DNA of 64,000 nucleotides from Apiospora phragmitis (lineage: Eukaryota > Ascomycota > Sordariomycetes > Amphisphaeriales > Apiosporaceae). Location: contig JAQQWL010000011.1 of the NCBI GenBank assembly GCA_038363925.1, positions 7,068,001 through 7,132,000 of the forward strand, given 5' to 3'. This document shows positions 57,414 through 64,000 of the stretch, piece after piece (position 1 is the first letter of the stretch; each line of letters begins with the position of its first letter). The notes under the pieces are model-generated. The model saw only the letters and a list, made by a program, of their open reading frames with translations, had not been told where the DNA came from and searched no databases. The position numbers and the translations under genes were made by a program.

Positions 57414-58480
57414 TCAGTCGTGGTCAACCTTGCCGGCAGCGGCATTTATCTTCTCAGAGATAGCAGTGATCTATTCATAAAGCAAAAGCCATCAGACACA
57501 TCGAACATGTTACCCACGTAGCGAGAAAAAGAAAGGGGTTCTAGGAAGGCCAAAGGGGGAAACCGGGGGACTCACGTTTGCGTCCTCGAACAGGGAGAAG
57601 TGGCTCCCGTCCACATCCACCACCTCCCGGAGGAAGTCGCCGTGCTCCTTGCTGTAAGCCTCCCAGCCGAGCATGCGGTGCCCGCGCTGGTGATCCACAA
57701 AGGACGAGGCCGGGTCAGCGTAGCTCTCGTGGGCGCGCAGCAGGACCGTGGGCGGGACGGCGTCGCGCTCCCACCGGGGCTTCTCCCACGACTGCAGCAT
57801 GATGCGCGCGTTGAGCATGTTGAGCCCGACCTTCTCGAGCAGCTTCATGGCGTCGAGCTCGTCGCGCGGCCGGCGCACCACCTCCTCGGGGAGCTGCTTC
57901 TCCGCCAGCACCGGCACCTCCGCCGCCGGCCGCGGGCACTGGCTGTCCACCCACACCATGCCTAGGACGTTGAAGCGCGGGCGGCGGTCGGCGCTGCCGT
58001 CGCCCGACGGCTGCGTCGCGATCTGGTGCGCCATCTCGAGGGCGAGCATCCCGCCTAGCGACCAGCCTGTGGGGCGAAACGCAGGTTAGAGCCCACTGTC
58101 ATTCGAACTTTGCTGCAGTAGTACCAAAGAGAGTAGAGAGCGAGCAAGGGAACGCATAGGACGGCCAATTAGGCATGCGGAAAGGAAAGCAGCTCACCAC
58201 CGAGAATGACATCGCCGCCCTCGGGCAGCGCCTCGGAGAGCAAGCCGATGTAATGGGCCGCCATCTCGGGCAGGCCGCCGTGCCACCAGCCGCCGTCGTC
58301 GAAGTGGGCGTTGGAGATGCCGTAGAGGGCGCGGTTGGCCGGGGGCTCGAGGCAGTGGTAGCTGAAGGTGGTGCCGCCGCCGTCGTGCATCAGGACGAGC
58401 GGCGCGCGGGGTCTGATGTACGCCGTGGGCTCCGGGCCCTCGGAGATAAGGGTCGGGTTCTCGATCCCCTCCATCGACAT
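57414..58480 (-). CDS. Stand-alone type II-like thioesterase (alpha/beta hydrolase)
   Basis: A 276-aa alpha/beta hydrolase resembling the thioesterase domains that release or edit products of non-ribosomal peptide and polyketide synthases. Exons: 58198-58480, 57576-58066, 57414-57470, with introns of 131 and 105 nt. The ATG is at 58480. An early oxyanion-side motif (LVLMHDGGGTTFSYHCLEP) is followed by HYIGLLSEALP. The nucleophile elbow GWSLGG spans the first intron, reading on to MLALEMAHQ. WVDSQCP supplies a possible acid. The catalytic His is in DGSHFSLFED, just before intron 2. The last exon adds a short helix (ITAISEKINAAAG). No synthase gene is in the window, so it may serve a distant cluster or have another acyl substrate. 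Confidence 0.8.
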
Positions 58481-59358
58481 CTTTTGGTTTTTCTTGTCTT
58501 GTTCCCTCTTTCTTTCTTTCTTTCTTTCTTTCTTTCACCCCTTCACTTTTGTGTCTTCGTCAATCACTCGTTATAGCGGATTTTCCTTCTCTAGAACCGA
58601 CTCCGAAGATTATCCTTTCCTTTCTTGCTGTCTGGTCGAACGATCGATGGTAGCGCAAATGCACGTGTCAATCCAGCGAGACAAGCAAGTGCGGCCAAAA
58701 TCGCAGCGAAGCGTTACCGCCACAGAGGGGCCACTCTCTCACAACCACGCCCACTTTTCTTCGGCTGCTTCTCTGTGAGACTCAAGAGCCAGAGGATGAA
58801 CACGAGGAAGAATAGCAAAATGACCTGGAAGTCTTCCTTCTTTTTTCCTTTCTTTTTTCCCTGCTGAAGATGTCTGATTGGAATTGCGAAGATGTCGGCA
58901 CGGGGGAGACCGAAGTCCAAAAAGATCAAGCCTCGACTATCTATGGCCACCTGGCTGACGGCCGGCTCTGACTGTACCTACTCAAGGTCTCACACCCCTT
59001 CGCATTCGCAGGTTGTCGGGTGCAGCTACGATCCTACGATCCTACGTACAAGTAGCAAATGCGGCTTATTTTTCCTTGTGCATAACAGGCGATCGTAGTG
59101 TTACACAATACCTCGTTTGAAAGTCCCAACTGCTCCGGCCATCGACTGGCAAGCATGACGCATTACTCATTGGAAAGTATCACTGGCGAGTTTGCAAGAT
59201 CATAATTTAGAATTTTACGGTTTTGTATTACTTTTTGCAATGCATGTCTGCTGGTATCTATCCTACAGCGACACTATCCTAAGAAAATCAGAGGTGTTCC
59301 GACCCAACTCCATGCGATATCATCTATTCATGCAGTAATCAAACATGCCACCAATAAT
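58481..59358. other. Intergenic, thioesterase promoter side
   Basis: Contains a CTTT repeat just upstream of the thioesterase start. No gene is seen. Confidence 0.45.
58507..58536. repeat. (CTTT)n tetranucleotide repeat, about 7 units
   Basis: An AAAG/CTTT microsatellite about 30 bp upstream of the thioesterase start codon, inside its probable 5' leader. Confidence 0.92.
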
Positions 59359-62500
<3,142 letters not shown>

Positions 62501-63480
62501 GTAGGTAAGGTAAGCCCTGGATACTTGTTCGGGCTTCCTGGCTATATAGTGTTCTATATTTGCATATAAACAAATATCCAGCTTATATGTTATTATATAC
62601 CGTTTTTTAAGATTTAGAATACTCTGAATTACTGTAGTGATTATACTTACTTTTAATAAACCAACTTTACCTAAGGGGTGCCCACGAAATATTAATAACT
62701 ATACGAGCTATGAATCGTACTAGAGCCTGTTTAGCGGCCATATTCGTACCCGAAAGGGTCGTGATGTTCACAGCTCTAGTAACGTGGCCTTAAATACTAC
62801 AAAGAGGCAAATGGGGTGTGTCCGCAAGCGAGCATAGTAGACACCTACAAAGCATAATACATGGAAGCATAATAATAATAACAACAGCGTGTGGAAACCC
62901 AGTTATCTAACAGGGGATGAATTCTTCTTCACAAATGTCAATCGGATCTGGTGGCGAGTAATAAGAATAAAGAGTCGGCCAAGAGCAATGACTTATTATT
63001 TCTATAGCAAATACAAGCAAAGCAATTCACAGCACATTATAGCAGCTCTGTTTATTATATTCTAAACAGTACAGGACATAAGAACCCGTACATTTCTACA
63101 CTGGCCTGGAGTTGTATAGTATTGCAACCACCCGCGGCCAATATGAGATGACTCTTATAGGTTGTTAAAGTGCATATTTTTAATCTAATTAAATAAACTA
63201 TAAGTGTTAAATAGGCTTTCTAGTGCGTACGTACGCTGCGTAGGGGTTAAAACGGTGCTTATATTCTATCTATCTCCTCTATTTATTAACTGGCGGGAAG
63301 CCGCCAACGCTCACCTTCTCGTACGAGGGGCTAATAATCCGTACGTCGCACGCACGTGACGCCTTTTTTAAAAGGTGCTAGAAGCCCTTAAAGTGGCTGT
63401 TCTAATACTGGCAGTTTTTCTTTTTAAAGGGAAGATCCTCTTTTTTTCCTTTTACTTCTTACTTTTCGCTTATTCGTTAT
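62501..63480. other. AT-rich flank of the retrotransposon remnant
   Basis: AT-rich, gene-free DNA next to the copia remnant. It is where the element's 3' end and LTR would lie (the element is on the minus strand). I could not fix LTR ends or a target-site duplication. Confidence 0.4.
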
Positions 63481-64000
63481 ATGGGCGAAGCCTTTTAACG
63501 TACGCCTCTATTTATATAATTAATTTATTCGTCGAAATGAATTATTTAAGGGCTTTATTTAAGGACTTCTTTATAAAAATGTCCGCCGAGTTATCCCGTC
63601 CATTTATTTAATAAATCTCTACTATTTCTTTTTTCTCATATAATTCTTAAAGCGACATAATATCGATTATTAATCGTTTCTCGTTTATTGTATTAAACTT
63701 TACTAGGTACTCGTATAAAGATTTCGAGTTTATATAAAAGATTATTAGAATCTCTTAAAATTCTAAGTTCCGTATAATTTTTTTAAGCGTCGTATTTAAT
63801 ACGATACCGCTATCGATACCGAAAATTATCTCGTATAACTTATTAATAAGTACGCTTTAAATAACTTTTTTATATTTCGTCGAGCTTTAATAAATAATAT
63901 TACCTTAAATTTCGAATCAGTCCTTTATATACTTAGTCTTTTAACCGAGCACGATAAAATATCCGAATTGAAAAGTTAAGTCTTTATTATTTATAAACGA
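63480..64000 (-). mobile_element. RIP-degraded Ty1/copia retrotransposon, RNase H end (runs off right edge)
   Basis: On the minus strand one continuous frame from about 63975 down to 63540 matches the C-terminal RNase H region of a copia-type polyprotein. An FGYFIVLG-like strand, an SSTKYKK block, the central NSKSLYEYLVKF motif, then NEKRLIIDIMSL and a DNSADIFIKK end block follow in the right order and spacing. The frame has about nine stop codons, several where the family has Trp (TGG changed to TAA). By eye the 520 bp hold only about a dozen CA or TG steps against many dozens of TA steps, while CG is kept. That pattern fits RIP acting on CpA. The copy is dead, and the rest of the element lies beyond the window. 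Confidence 0.82.

Overview
The window looks like nuclear DNA from a filamentous ascomycete (Pezizomycotina; the mannitol dehydrogenase and overall gene content feel closest to Sordariomycetes, which is an impression and not a measurement). The evidence is short GT-AG introns of about 45-170 nt with CTAAC-like branch points, fungal-only families (Zn2Cys6 regulator, HET domain, DUF6536, CBM1 esterase, GT69/CAP59), and an AT-rich, repeat-induced-point-mutation (RIP)-like retrotransposon remnant at the right edge. I find about 26 protein-coding loci and no convincing tRNA, rRNA or CRISPR array.

Layout. 1-9.4 kb: the 5' part of a cytochrome P450, a tiny unrecognised gene, a C2H2 zinc-finger protein, SLD2 and a Topors-like RING ligase in divergent orientation, and a 12-exon Dal5-type permease. 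9.5-20.2 kb: a DUF6536 membrane protein, a GNAT remnant, a monocarboxylate-type transporter, SYS1 and a decayed M6 metalloprotease. 20.8-31.7 kb: COA6, the PI4P 5-kinase MSS4, a CBM1 esterase with lesions and a GT69 glycosyltransferase. 32.9-41.1 kb: a mucin-like membrane protein, a SIMPL-domain protein, then P450, short-chain dehydrogenase and Zn2Cys6 regulator next to each other. 41.2-49.1 kb: housekeeping genes GPI1, a small two-exon membrane protein, MDM35 (four short exons) and RRP6. 49.8-60.2 kb: a broken HET gene, a small probable GPI-anchored protein, a laccase-type multicopper oxidase, a stand-alone thioesterase and an NADP mannitol dehydrogenase. 62.5-64 kb: AT-rich DNA ending in a Ty1/copia RNase H remnant.

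How genes may work together. The P450, dehydrogenase and Zn2Cys6 regulator (35.4-41.1 kb) are the only group that looks like a small pathway unit, for oxidising an unknown small molecule. The rest is a mix of housekeeping genes (replication, GPI-anchor synthesis, RNA decay, mitochondrial import and COX assembly, Golgi traffic) and accessory genes. I did not find a clearly new multi-gene system.

Caution on quality. Several conserved, normally indispensable genes (MSS4, GPI1, RRP6, COA6) and some accessory ones each need a 1-2 nt correction, mostly in short homopolymers or dinucleotide runs, to read through. About as many genes (SLD2, permease, TF, multicopper oxidase, thioesterase, SYS1, MDM35, GT69) read perfectly. 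Residual assembly indels are the simplest explanation for the housekeeping genes. The M6, HET, GNAT and CBM1 loci carry further damage (nonsense codons, internal loss) and may be true pseudogenes.
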